Assembly (NCBI RefSeq): GCF_014253065.1
Contig: NZ_JACLZK010000002.1
Coordinates: 744,001 to 808,000, forward strand
Reading direction: 5' to 3'
Length of the DNA stretch: 64,000 nt
Origin: Campylobacter massiliensis
GTDB lineage: Bacteria; Campylobacterota; Campylobacteria; Campylobacterales; Campylobacteraceae
Both the position numbers and the translations under genes were made by a program. How positions within the stretch are numbered: the stretch's first letter is position 1; every line of letters begins with the position of its first letter. Shown one piece after another: positions 28,227-36,748 of the stretch. The notes under the pieces are model-generated. The model had not been told where the DNA came from. It searched no databases and saw nothing but the letters and a program-made list of their open reading frames with translations.

Positions 28227-29311
28227 AAGATAAAAAAATCAAAATCCTAGTTATGAAATTTAGAAACATCGGCGACGTGCTGCTCACGACTCCGCTCATC
28301 GAAAACCTGCGCCGCATCTACCCTGACGCGCAGATAGATTTCGCGCTAAACAAGGGCACCGAGGCGATGATCGAAGGCAACCCGGACATCCAAAACATCC
28401 ACGTCTACGACCGCGCAAATATAAAAGAGGTCGGCTTTTTCAAGCGACTTTGGCGCGAGCTAAAGTTTATCCGCGCTATCAAAAAGCAAAAATACGACAT
28501 CGCCGTGCAGACCACGACGGGCGACCGCGGCATCATCGTCGCCAAATACGCTAAAATCAAAACCATCGTGGGCTTTGAGGGCAAAAACAAGACCGTAAAT
28601 AAAATGATAACGCACAAAGCCCCAAAAATAGGAGGCCTGCGCCACACCGTGGATAGAAATCTAGACGCCTTGGCCGCGCTCGGGCTTGAGCCTAGCGGCA
28701 AAAGAGTTAGCGTGTATTTCGATCCGGACTGCATCAGTCATCTAAATTTGCCGCCCAAATTTATCCACGTGCACCTAACTAGCCGCTGGATGTTTAAGTG
28801 CGCGGACGACGAAACTATGGCCGCGATAATCGACTTTTGCGAGGGTCTTGGCGTAGGGGTCGTGCTAACAGCCGATAACAACGACGCCGAGCTAAAAAAG
28901 TTAGACGACGTGCTGGCGCTGTGCTCCTCTAGCCCCGTAAATCTAGGTGGCAAACTCACTCTAAAACAAACCGCCGCGCTATCAAAGCGCTCCGCGATGT
29001 TCATCGGCGTAGATACGGCGATCATGCACCTAGCCGCAGCCAACGACGTGCCCGTGATCGCACTGTTTGGGCCTAGCGGGGCGTTTGAGTGGGGGCCGTG
29101 GGACAACGATCTGGACGAAAGCGGCTACACGCAGCGCAACGGCAACCAAACCATGGGCAAGCACGCGGTATTTCAAAAAGACTGGGACTTTGTGCCGTGC
29201 GACAAAGAAGGAATGATAAAGCACGACGTGGAGCGGACGCTGATGAGATTTGAGGGCGAGGAGCTAGAGGCGATAAAGAGCAAAATCAGGGAAAATTTGA
29301 GCCGAAACTAA
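28223..29311 (+). CDS. GT9 heptosyltransferase, WaaQ/heptosyltransferase III-like
   Basis: 362 residues from the ATG at 28223 (ATGA overlap with the GT2 stop; GGAAG upstream). GT9 features: 'ILVMKFRNIGDVLLTTPLI', 'FALNKGTEAMIEGNP', 'VHLTSRWMFKCADDET' and the donor motif 'FIGVDTAIMHLAAANDVP', then 'ALFGPSGAFEWGPW'. These resemble putative heptosyltransferase III (RfaQ) proteins that add a branch heptose. Last plus-strand gene before a 198-base gap rich in AAATTT words. Confidence 0.85.
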   Translation: MKDKKIKILVMKFRNIGDVLLTTPLIENLRRIYPDAQIDFALNKGTEAMIEGNPDIQNIHVYDRANIKEVGFFKRLWRELKFIRAIKKQKYDIAVQTTTGDRGIIVAKYAKIKTIVGFEGKNKTVNKMITHKAPKIGGLRHTVDRNLDALAALGLEPSGKRVSVYFDPDCISHLNLPPKFIHVHLTSRWMFKCADDETMAAIIDFCEGLGVGVVLTADNNDAELKKLDDVLALCSSSPVNLGGKLTLKQTAALSKRSAMFIGVDTAIMHLAAANDVPVIALFGPSGAFEWGPWDNDLDESGYTQRNGNQTMGKHAVFQKDWDFVPCDKEGMIKHDVERTLMRFEGEELEAIKSKIRENLSRN

Positions 29312-29509
29312 GCGCGCTTTGTAAAATGCGGCCGCTTTGGCTAAATTTTACGAGCAAATTTGAGCCGCGAGCGGTAAGTTTGGCTGCTTTGGTTAAATTT
29401 GACGATCAAATTTATCGGCTCGGATCTTGCAAAGTCAAATTTTACTTGAACGCTAGCCGTCAAATTTGAACTTCTTGATTTTATAAATTTGGGTGCTTAA
29501 ATTTGACGC

Positions 29510-29938
29510 CTACGCTTTCTTTTCGTTAAACATATACGAAATCACGAAAACGATCAGGCAAATGGGCGCGAACGCAAAGGCCACGCTCCAGCCGGCAGCC
29601 TGCTCGCCCCAAAAATACCCCGCTGCGAGGCATGCCAAAAACCCGCCGTAAAAAGCGCCGAGCGATAAATTTTCTACCGCAAAAAGTAGCAAACTAAGAT
29701 TTGGATTTTTTACAAACAGCTTGCTTGGCTTAAAATTTTTATATCTTTTGAGTAGATACCAAAGCAGCGCGCAAGCCAAAATAGCAAATATTGCCGCAAA
29801 AACGGCAATCCTTAGCGCGCCCTCAAAAGGCAAAACCGCCAAAATCGCCGCGTTTGGCGTGCCTGCCACCTGCAAAACCGGACCGATCAATGCCGCCGCC
29901 CACCAATCAAGCAAGAAAACCATCGGCACCGCCAGCAA
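29510..29938 (-). CDS. Hypothetical small integral membrane protein
   Basis: 142 residues with about four hydrophobic segments (roughly 5-35, 40-62, 84-108, 113-136) separated by short basic loops ('LLKRYKNFKPSKLF') and ending 'FNEKKA'. No family was recognised. The start is uncertain: TTG at 29938 is the first standard start, but the same frame stays open about 45 bases further upstream with a plausible continuation 'YKFHRTARYLLAVP' that lacks a start codon, so the 5' end may be damaged or use a rare start. Confidence 0.5.
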   Translation of the reverse strand: MLAVPMVFLLDWWAAALIGPVLQVAGTPNAAILAVLPFEGALRIAVFAAIFAILACALLWYLLKRYKNFKPSKLFVKNPNLSLLLFAVENLSLGAFYGGFLACLAAGYFWGEQAAGWSVAFAFAPICLIVFVISYMFNEKKA

Positions 29939-30026
29939 ATACCTCGCCGTCCTGTGAAATTTATATCTTTGTTCCGCGTTTTATCCTTTTTGGGTTACAT
30001 TCGTTAAAATAAAATTTCAACCAACT

Positions 30027-30854
30027 TTATCCGCCGTGAATCCACATATCCAGCTCCTGTCTTGCCGGGACTTTGATATCAAAATTTATATTTCCGCAAT
30101 TATCGTATAAGAATTTACGTCGCAAATGCTTCATATGAGTGTAAGCCAAGACTTCGTTAAAGCTTTCTAAATTCTCATATCCGCTTTTTATTCGCATTAA
30201 ATTTTCTTTGCTTTTGATTTTTGTTAAATCTTCTTTATTGTTAAGCTCGATATACCAACTTATATAACCAGGTCTGGCATAATTCACAAAAAATTTATTC
30301 TCTTTAATTAAAAATGATTTTTCTAAAAACATTTTTCCACCATGAAGCGGATTTTTCTCTTCGGACAAGATGATAGGCTTTTTAAAGCCTAAAATTTCAT
30401 CCTTATACACAAAATATTTAGATAGATCGGAGATATCTATTTGCGTCTTGTCTTTTATCTCATAATCAAAACTCTTTCTGTCGGTATTTTCAACTAAAAA
30501 ATCAAACCAGTTTTCTTCATTGAAATCGCCGATTAGATAGAGCTTGGAGACGCTCGCCGTATAAAAACTATGGCCGAAATTTTTTATATCGTGCTCATCG
30601 ATAATGGTATTTCGCAAAATTTCATAGTCGTGATATCTTTTAAAATAATTTATAGCGGCATTTTGAAGTAGCTCTTCGTTGCTTAAAGCTCTATTCTCTT
30701 TTAGGCAGTATCCCTTTTGATATTTGTAATAGCTAAAAATGGTAACTACGGAGGAGCCTTGCGAAGTGGAGTAATCTGGCACGATGCGGACAAATATGGC
30801 GCAGAAAAGTATCACCGCGGCTAGTATTTTAAATTTATATTTGCGAAATTTCAT
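30027..30854 (-). CDS. Hypothetical membrane-anchored protein, AT-rich
   Basis: About 275 residues from the ATG at 30854. One N-terminal membrane helix ('FKILAAVILFCAIFVRIV') is followed by a long soluble part rich in Lys, Asn, Tyr and Phe with no recognised domain. AAGGATCC-like sequence precedes the ATG. Codon use is clearly more AT-rich than the flanking polysaccharide genes, which suggests later acquisition. It lies between a membrane-protein gene and a polysaccharide deacetylase, all on the minus strand. Probably exposed to the periplasm. Function unknown. Confidence 0.6.
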   Translation of the reverse strand: MKFRKYKFKILAAVILFCAIFVRIVPDYSTSQGSSVVTIFSYYKYQKGYCLKENRALSNEELLQNAAINYFKRYHDYEILRNTIIDEHDIKNFGHSFYTASVSKLYLIGDFNEENWFDFLVENTDRKSFDYEIKDKTQIDISDLSKYFVYKDEILGFKKPIILSEEKNPLHGGKMFLEKSFLIKENKFFVNYARPGYISWYIELNNKEDLTKIKSKENLMRIKSGYENLESFNEVLAYTHMKHLRRKFLYDNCGNINFDIKVPARQELDMWIHGG

Positions 30855-31003
30855 AATGGATCCTTTAAATGCCGCCAACGAAGCAAACGCACACCCCGCC
30901 GACGAGCGAAATTACGCCCGCTACTTCGTGCCTTTCAAATTTGGGTCAAATTTTAGCCAGGCTCGTCAAAGTACCAAAATTTGACTCAAATTTAGAGCAA
31001 ATT

Positions 31004-31762
31004 TTACTTCTTTATCTTCGAGTATATCCCGCCCAAAATGTCGTTTTGATAGATAAAAAGCGTGCGTTTTAGCCACGCGGCGTCCTTTTTAGCGGCGATG
31101 CGCTTGATAGCCGATAGGTCGCCGTCTGGTCTGTTTATACCTCGCTGCGTCGTAAAAAACGCCTCGTATCCCGCCTGTCTAGCTAGACGCATCAAATTTT
31201 CGTCGTATTTGCCGCGCGGCCAGCATAAAATTTTATCCTCGACGCCCAAATTTGCGCGCATAAACTCACGGCACCGAGCGAAATTTTCCTCAGGCGGGAG
31301 CGCGCTGAAATACTCGTCAAAATGCGTATGCGTATGCGAGTGAAAGTCAAAAACGTCCCGCATCGCAGCTATCTCGTCAAGGTTTAAAAACACGTCCTGT
31401 GGGCGCTGGGGCGCTGCTTTTTTGTATTCTTGGTGCATTAGCTCGATAAACTCGCCCCGCCGCATACTTGCGCGCTCGATCCACTGCGTCACTAAAAATA
31501 TCGTCGCCCGTAGCCCAAGCTCGCGCAAGACCTGGTAAGCGTAGACGTAGTTATCCTTCCAACCGTCATCAAAGGTGATGAGGACGCTTTTTTTAGGTAC
31601 GGCTAGCTCGCCCTTTTTATAGGCGATAAATTCGCTCATCGTAAGCGTTTTATAGCCCGCCTCGGCGAGAAATCTCATCTGCGAGGCAAAATCCCCTACG
31701 CTAGAGGCGATAAATCCGCCCTTTTTTAAAACGTGATGATACATCAAAACGCTAACGCTCAA
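31004..31762 (-). CDS. Polysaccharide deacetylase (NodB family)
   Basis: 252 residues with the NodB-domain motifs: 'VLITFDDGWKDN' (catalytic base and metal Asp), 'FDFHSHTHTHFDEY' (metal His pair) and 'ILCWPRGKYDENLMRLAR'. Such enzymes remove N-acetyl groups from polysaccharides. No signal peptide is evident, unlike many exported family members. The start is a TTG at 31762 that overlaps the waaL stop with GGAGGCGGCG upstream, so it is coupled to the ligase gene. Confidence 0.85.
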   Translation of the reverse strand: MSVSVLMYHHVLKKGGFIASSVGDFASQMRFLAEAGYKTLTMSEFIAYKKGELAVPKKSVLITFDDGWKDNYVYAYQVLRELGLRATIFLVTQWIERASMRRGEFIELMHQEYKKAAPQRPQDVFLNLDEIAAMRDVFDFHSHTHTHFDEYFSALPPEENFARCREFMRANLGVEDKILCWPRGKYDENLMRLARQAGYEAFFTTQRGINRPDGDLSAIKRIAAKKDAAWLKRTLFIYQNDILGGIYSKIKK

Positions 31763-33089
31763 CGCCGCCTCCTTTAGCTCCCGTCCGCGCCGCTAAAAAT
31801 ACGAAAAATCCAAGCATATAAAACATATAAAGTATGCGTAAATTTATCGCCTCAAATAGCCCGCGCACGCCGAAATAACACGCTAGCGAGATAAAAATCG
31901 CAGCAAAAAGCAGCTCGCGCGAGCGTAAAAAATGCCTAAACGCATACGCCAAGAGAGAGATAAAACCGCCAAACAACAGCGCCGTGCCGACCGCGCCGTA
32001 GTAGTAGTAATGCCCGATAAAAAAAGGCTCGTCGTTAAACCAGTACCGCTCGCCGTTTGGCCTCGTCTGCATCATCGAGATATGTGCGCCTTTGTCCGCC
32101 TCGTCGCGCAAAAATGCATCGTACTGCTCCTTGCCGTATCCAAGCCCGGTTAGCGCGCGCGGACTAGCAAAAAGCAGCGGCAAGCGCTCCTTTAAGATTA
32201 GGTCGCGCCCCGAGCTAAAGCCCGCACCCGCGATACGCTCTCTCATGCTCTCGTTTTCGAGGTTTGCCTCGCTCACTATCCCGATCTGCAAAAATTTATA
32301 CATCGCCGTGGGCGAGCTCAAAACCGCCACCGATGCGCCCGCTACGCAAACGGCGAAAATAACGGCAAAGAGTTTAAATTTACGTTTCGCTTCGCCGCCT
32401 AAGATATACAAACAAAAACCAAATAAAACAAAACAAGCCAGTACCGCACCCCAGCTACCCCTAGTGCCGCTCAAAATATCAAGCCCTACGGCCGCAAGAC
32501 AAAGCGCGCCGCACGAAACTCGCGCCCAAAGCCGCCTAAAGATAAAAACTCCCGCCAGCACAAAAGGCAAAAATCTATCCACGTAGTCCGCGTACGCTCG
32601 GCGCACGACCCGCGCGTCAAATTCGCCCGCGCTGCCAAGCCTCCCAAACTCGCTAAAAAGCGGCGCGGCGTAATAAACGCTGATAACCGCAAAGGCCGCT
32701 ATCAGCGCGTAAAAAAATGATTTTGCTTGAGCGGCCTCGCCGTTTGCCGCGACGTAGACAATGAGCAAAAAAGCAAATCCGCGCCCAAATTCGCCCGCAG
32801 CGTTGCCCAGCGAATCAAACTGCGGCGCGTAGGGAAAGGCCGAGATCAAAAACGCATAAAAGGTAAATGCGATAAGGCAAAACGCGGGCGAGCGAGAAAG
32901 GCTAAAATTTACGCCGACCCTTGCGGCAAATCGCGTCCTATCCGTGAAATAAAGCCAGATCGCGCAGACAAGCGCGAGATAAAGCGAGACGTTTTTCGCC
33001 GCCGTCATACGCGGCATATGCTCGCAAGCGATAAAAACGCAAACGAGATATAAGGCGGTGTTTTGCAGGCGGTTTTGCAGTTTCGTCAT
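31752..33089 (-). CDS. O-antigen ligase/polymerase-like membrane protein (WaaL/Wzy family)
   Basis: 445 residues with about ten to eleven membrane helices, and a large periplasmic loop at about 255-350 containing 'SGRDLILKERLPLLFASP', 'GLGYGKEQYDAFL' and His-bearing 'HISMMQTRPNGERYWFNDEP'. The O-antigen-ligase core motif 'ILSGTRGSWGAVLACFV' is present. WaaL joins polysaccharide to lipid A-core; Wzy polymerises repeats, and sequence alone does not separate them well. Location inside the core locus favours WaaL. It is followed by a coupled deacetylase. Confidence 0.8.
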   Translation of the reverse strand: MTKLQNRLQNTALYLVCVFIACEHMPRMTAAKNVSLYLALVCAIWLYFTDRTRFAARVGVNFSLSRSPAFCLIAFTFYAFLISAFPYAPQFDSLGNAAGEFGRGFAFLLIVYVAANGEAAQAKSFFYALIAAFAVISVYYAAPLFSEFGRLGSAGEFDARVVRRAYADYVDRFLPFVLAGVFIFRRLWARVSCGALCLAAVGLDILSGTRGSWGAVLACFVLFGFCLYILGGEAKRKFKLFAVIFAVCVAGASVAVLSSPTAMYKFLQIGIVSEANLENESMRERIAGAGFSSGRDLILKERLPLLFASPRALTGLGYGKEQYDAFLRDEADKGAHISMMQTRPNGERYWFNDEPFFIGHYYYYGAVGTALLFGGFISLLAYAFRHFLRSRELLFAAIFISLACYFGVRGLFEAINLRILYMFYMLGFFVFLAARTGAKGGGVER

Positions 33090-33253
33090 TTTTTTCCTTA
33101 AATTTTAAACGCCCATTATAACGATAAAATCATTAAAATCCAGTAAGCGGTTTTTGAGTCAAATTTTCACTCTCGCTCGCTCAAAAATGTCCGTAAATTT
33201 ATAAATTTATGCTAAATTTAGGCTAAATTTTATAAATAATAAAGGCTTACGTT

Positions 33254-34543
33254 TTGATATATTTTCTCATTTATTTGCTGCTATATCCGTATCTTTTTGC
33301 GATGAAAAAGCTAAAATTTAAAGGCGAAAAAGGCAAAATTTTACTCATCCAAACCGCTAAAATCGGCGACTACGCAAACTCGACCGTGATCTTTGAAAAA
33401 CTGGGCAAATTTGACGTACTCATCGACGAGATAAATCTAGCCTTCGCAAAACACGACAGCCGAATAGAAAAAATATTTACGATAAACGGCGTAAAACGCA
33501 AAAAAACCTCCAAACTAGGACTCGCACTCGAGCTTTTTTCGCGCAACTACGAGAGCGTCTACGTGCTGATGCCAAACAGTCTAAATCTCTTTATAGCGCG
33601 CTGCACGCTAGCTAAAAACATAGTCGCCGTGCACCACTACGCGGCATCTAGCGACTTTGCCCTGCTGGCGCTCGGTATGAAAAAAGTGCCGCATACCCTG
33701 CAAGACCTCACGCTGCTAACCTACCTAAAAACGCTGGGCGAGAGCGAGCTAAAATATGAAAAATGTTTGCAAAAACCGCTCTTTATCCCGCAAGAAAATC
33801 TAATAAAAAGCGGCAAATTTAAGATTGGCGTAAGCCTGAGCGCGGGCAACAAAATGAAAATGCCGCCAAAACATACTTGGGAAAAAATATTTGAAATTTT
33901 CGCTAAATTTGACTGCGAGGTTTACATTTTCGGCGTCGGCGAAGAGGCTGCGCTGCTAAAAAACCTGCTCGCGGAAAATACGGACAAAAAACAGACGGAA
34001 AATCCGAGCGATGGACAAATTTGCGCAAATTTAGCCGGTAGCGATACGAGCGAAATTTGCGGCGATCTTAAAAATGCAAACGAAGAGCAACCAAAAGCTC
34101 AAATTTGCAGCGAAAGCAGTACTGGCGGCGAGTCAAATTTTAGCTCGCAAATTTGCGATACTTACGTGAAAAAATTCGGTGAAAACGAGCTAAAAATCAT
34201 CTCTTTGATAGATAAAATCAAACTTGAGGAGCTGCCGTTTTACCTCTCGCAGATGCAGCTTTACGCGAGCTCGGATACGGGCAACTACTACGTCGCAGAT
34301 AGCGTTCGCACGCCCACGATCTGCCTGATGGGGCCCTGCTTTGCTAGCGAACAAAGAGGCGTCGCCGACTCGCTCGTGATAAACTCGAATTTATCGCCCG
34401 TTAGCTCCGTGTTTAAAACCGTGCGGGATATCGACGCGAGCGCGTTTTTCGAGCTTAGCGAGCAAAACCTCGCAGACATCGAGGCCTTCGTCAAAGTTCG
34501 CTATATATCCTATCTATCCCGCGAAGATAATTTTCTATGCTAA
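33254..34543 (+). CDS. GT9-family glycosyltransferase with internal low-complexity insert
   Basis: 429 residues. GT9-like halves are 'KILLIQTAKIGDYANSTVI' and 'GVSLSAGNKMKMPPKHTWEK' through 'YASSDTGNYYVADSVRTPT' and 'ICLMGPCFAS'. Between them, at about residues 243-305, lies an Asn/Ser/Glu-rich insert in which the word CAAATTTGC recurs, giving repeated 'QIC' tripeptides. An N-terminal hydrophobic stretch (residues 1-16) may be a membrane contact. Sugar donor unknown; heptose or another ADP-sugar is plausible. The 3' end overlaps the convergent GT4 gene by 53 bases. Confidence 0.75.
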   Translation: MIYFLIYLLLYPYLFAMKKLKFKGEKGKILLIQTAKIGDYANSTVIFEKLGKFDVLIDEINLAFAKHDSRIEKIFTINGVKRKKTSKLGLALELFSRNYESVYVLMPNSLNLFIARCTLAKNIVAVHHYAASSDFALLALGMKKVPHTLQDLTLLTYLKTLGESELKYEKCLQKPLFIPQENLIKSGKFKIGVSLSAGNKMKMPPKHTWEKIFEIFAKFDCEVYIFGVGEEAALLKNLLAENTDKKQTENPSDGQICANLAGSDTSEICGDLKNANEEQPKAQICSESSTGGESNFSSQICDTYVKKFGENELKIISLIDKIKLEELPFYLSQMQLYASSDTGNYYVADSVRTPTICLMGPCFASEQRGVADSLVINSNLSPVSSVFKTVRDIDASAFFELSEQNLADIEAFVKVRYISYLSREDNFLC

Positions 34544-35678
34544 ATGCCTTTATAACGGCTTCATCGGGGCTTTTTGAGCTGGGTTTTCGCAAGCTTTCAA
34601 AGCAGGCCAAAAGCGCGTCCGAGCTTCTTTGAACTATAAAAAAATCTTGCTTTTTTGAGGAGATTTCATAAATCTCCCTTATGACGGCGATATCAGAGTA
34701 CACCACGCCAAGCCCGCAGCCAAGCGCCTCGATCACGACTCTAGGTAGTCCCTCGTCGCTAGAAAATCCAAGCACGTAGTCGCACGCTGCGTAAATCTCG
34801 TCCATCTTGGAGACAAAGCCCAGATACTCGGCTTTGTCCGATTTTATCAGTGCGTCAAATTTGGCTTTCGCGCCCGCCTTTAGCTCGCCTCCGCCTGCGA
34901 AATAAACCTTTATATCGCTTCTTTTTAGTCCCGCAAGCGCGTCAAAAACTAGCTCGTGCCCCTTTAGCGTCAAGAAATTTGCGGGCATTACGATATTTAT
35001 TTTTTCGGCGTCAAATTTGGCTTTTAGGGTGGCGCTTTTATCGTCGCCGCTATTTTTTAAATTTGACCGAGAATGGCTCAAATTTTCATCCGTCTCAGAC
35101 TTTTCCCGCCTTAAAGCAGGCGCCTCCACGGGGTTATAAACAACGTTTTTGGTCATTTTTATCTGCGCGGCGTAAAAATCGTAAGTCGCGTTTGAAACGC
35201 AAACGGGCGTAAATTTTAGCCGCTTTAAAATCTCAAGCTTAAAGGGCTCGACGGCCGAGTTTTTGCGCAGATGCTGTACTACCGCGATATTTAGGGTGTT
35301 TGCGGCGGCGATGTAGGCGAGATTGGTTGAAAAGTGATTATTTAAATGCACTACGTCTGGCCGCACCTGCCGCAGCAAGCAAAGCGCGTAGTCGTAGTCT
35401 TTTTTGTAGAGGTATTTTGCTAAAATTTGACCGCCTAGCGCGCGCAAAAGCTCTTTTTTTAGCTTTGAGGGCTGTTTTTTGGGCTTAAATTTTATAAATT
35501 TCGCCCCGGCTTCTTCTATGATTTGCGAGATATTGCGCCCGCCCGCCTCGTAATCAGTCTCAAAAAAAGCGCAAAGCTCGTATTTTTGCTGCGCGGCAAG
35601 CCCGCGCAAAAGATACAAAAAACTCTTCGTTCCGCCGCCGTATTCGCGCCCCGTATCGACGAAAAAAATCTTTTTCAA
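34491..35678 (-). CDS. GT4-family glycosyltransferase
   Basis: 395 residues. 'FFVDTGREYGGGTKSFLYLL' is the acceptor-side loop, 'VVHLNNHFSTNLAYIAA' the core, and the donor-site motif is 'LGFSSDEGLPRVVIEALGCG' with E-x7-E. Residues about 205-235 form a hydrophilic insert ('NLSHSRSNLKNSGDDKS') with AAATTT words. It lies in a minus-strand cluster GT9-GT4-GT9-GT4 with overlapping ends, presumably building the outer core. Substrate cannot be inferred. Confidence 0.8.
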   Translation of the reverse strand: MKKIFFVDTGREYGGGTKSFLYLLRGLAAQQKYELCAFFETDYEAGGRNISQIIEEAGAKFIKFKPKKQPSKLKKELLRALGGQILAKYLYKKDYDYALCLLRQVRPDVVHLNNHFSTNLAYIAAANTLNIAVVQHLRKNSAVEPFKLEILKRLKFTPVCVSNATYDFYAAQIKMTKNVVYNPVEAPALRREKSETDENLSHSRSNLKNSGDDKSATLKAKFDAEKINIVMPANFLTLKGHELVFDALAGLKRSDIKVYFAGGGELKAGAKAKFDALIKSDKAEYLGFVSKMDEIYAACDYVLGFSSDEGLPRVVIEALGCGLGVVYSDIAVIREIYEISSKKQDFFIVQRSSDALLACFESLRKPSSKSPDEAVIKAFSIENYLRGIDRIYSEL

Positions 35679-36748
35679 ATCATTTCCTTTAACATCTCCC
35701 AGACCTCGCGCGCCTCAATTTGCAGCATACACTCCTGAAATTTGCAGTTTTTGCCGACGCAAGGCGAGCAGGTGCGCGGCTTTTTGATAAATTTATGGAT
35801 ATTTTCGTCAAAATCCGGATTTGAGTTTACGGGCGAGGCGACGGCAAAAAGCCCGATCGTGGGCGTCCTTAGCGCGGCTGCGACGTGCAGCGGGCCGGTA
35901 TCGGGCGTGACAAGCACGTCAAGCCTAGCTATCAGCGCCGCGGCCTCTCGCAGACTAAATTTACCCGCCGCATCTATCACGTGCGCGCTTCTTAACTCCT
36001 CGTCTAACTGCGCGGTCATCGCTCGCTCGGCGGGGCTGCCCGTTAGCACGATGACGGCGTCCGTGCGCTCCAAAATAATTCCCGCCAGCTCCCGCCAACG
36101 CTGCCAAAACCACTGCCTGGAAACCGTGCTAGCCCCCATCTGAAAGCCGATAAATTTGCGTTTGCCGTCTTTTTTTAGCATTTCATCGACGCGGGCGAAA
36201 TCCTCATCGCGCAGATACAAATTTAGCCTCGTGTCGCGACTTTTGATGCCTACGAATTTAAGCTGCTCGAGGCGGTTTAGTACGACGTACCTCTCATCTC
36301 CGTATGGCTCTGGCTCATTTGAGTGAAAGGGGCTAAATTTACTGCCGGCATTGGGTAGTTTAAAGACGTATTTGGCTCCGCTTAAAACGGCTAGCGGCGT
36401 AGCCTGCGGCTCGTTTGAGTGCAGGATAAAAACTATGTCCGGCTTTATCTTTTTTAGCTGCGATAAAGAGCGCAAAAAGCCGCCTTTTTTGCCGTCATAA
36501 AGCAAAATTTCATCGATATTCGGATCGGTTTTAAAAAGCGGCGCGGTAGATGGATTTAGCAAGGCAACCGTGCGTACGTGCGGGAAATTTTGCCGAAAGA
36601 CGCGAAAAACGGGCGTGTTAAAAATCGTGTCGCCAAGCGCGGTGTTGCTAAAAAAACAGACCGTTTGGACGGGCTGCGTAACCAGCTGCGTTTTGCGTAC
36701 GCTTTTAAATCGCAAAATGAGCCGCGCCGCGCCCTCAAAAAGCCTCAT
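35675..36748 (-). CDS. GT9-family (heptosyltransferase-like) glycosyltransferase
   Basis: About 357 residues from the ATG at 36748, which overlaps the upstream GT4 stop and has GGAAG before it. GT9 motifs: 'VCFFSNTALGDTIFNTPVF', 'GFQMGASTVSRQWFWQRW', the donor site 'LVTPDTGPLHVAAALRTPT' and 'IGLFAVASPVNSNP'. A Cys cluster near the C-terminus ('CSPCVGKNCKFQECM') resembles the Cys-containing tail of WaaF-type enzymes. ADP-heptose is the likely donor (inference). Confidence 0.8.
   Translation of the reverse strand: MRLFEGAARLILRFKSVRKTQLVTQPVQTVCFFSNTALGDTIFNTPVFRVFRQNFPHVRTVALLNPSTAPLFKTDPNIDEILLYDGKKGGFLRSLSQLKKIKPDIVFILHSNEPQATPLAVLSGAKYVFKLPNAGSKFSPFHSNEPEPYGDERYVVLNRLEQLKFVGIKSRDTRLNLYLRDEDFARVDEMLKKDGKRKFIGFQMGASTVSRQWFWQRWRELAGIILERTDAVIVLTGSPAERAMTAQLDEELRSAHVIDAAGKFSLREAAALIARLDVLVTPDTGPLHVAAALRTPTIGLFAVASPVNSNPDFDENIHKFIKKPRTCSPCVGKNCKFQECMLQIEAREVWEMLKEMI

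Noticed and set aside
29312-29509. CRISPR-like or interspersed repeat array
   Set aside because: The repeated unit is only 6-9 bases and irregularly spaced; there are no spacers of constant length.
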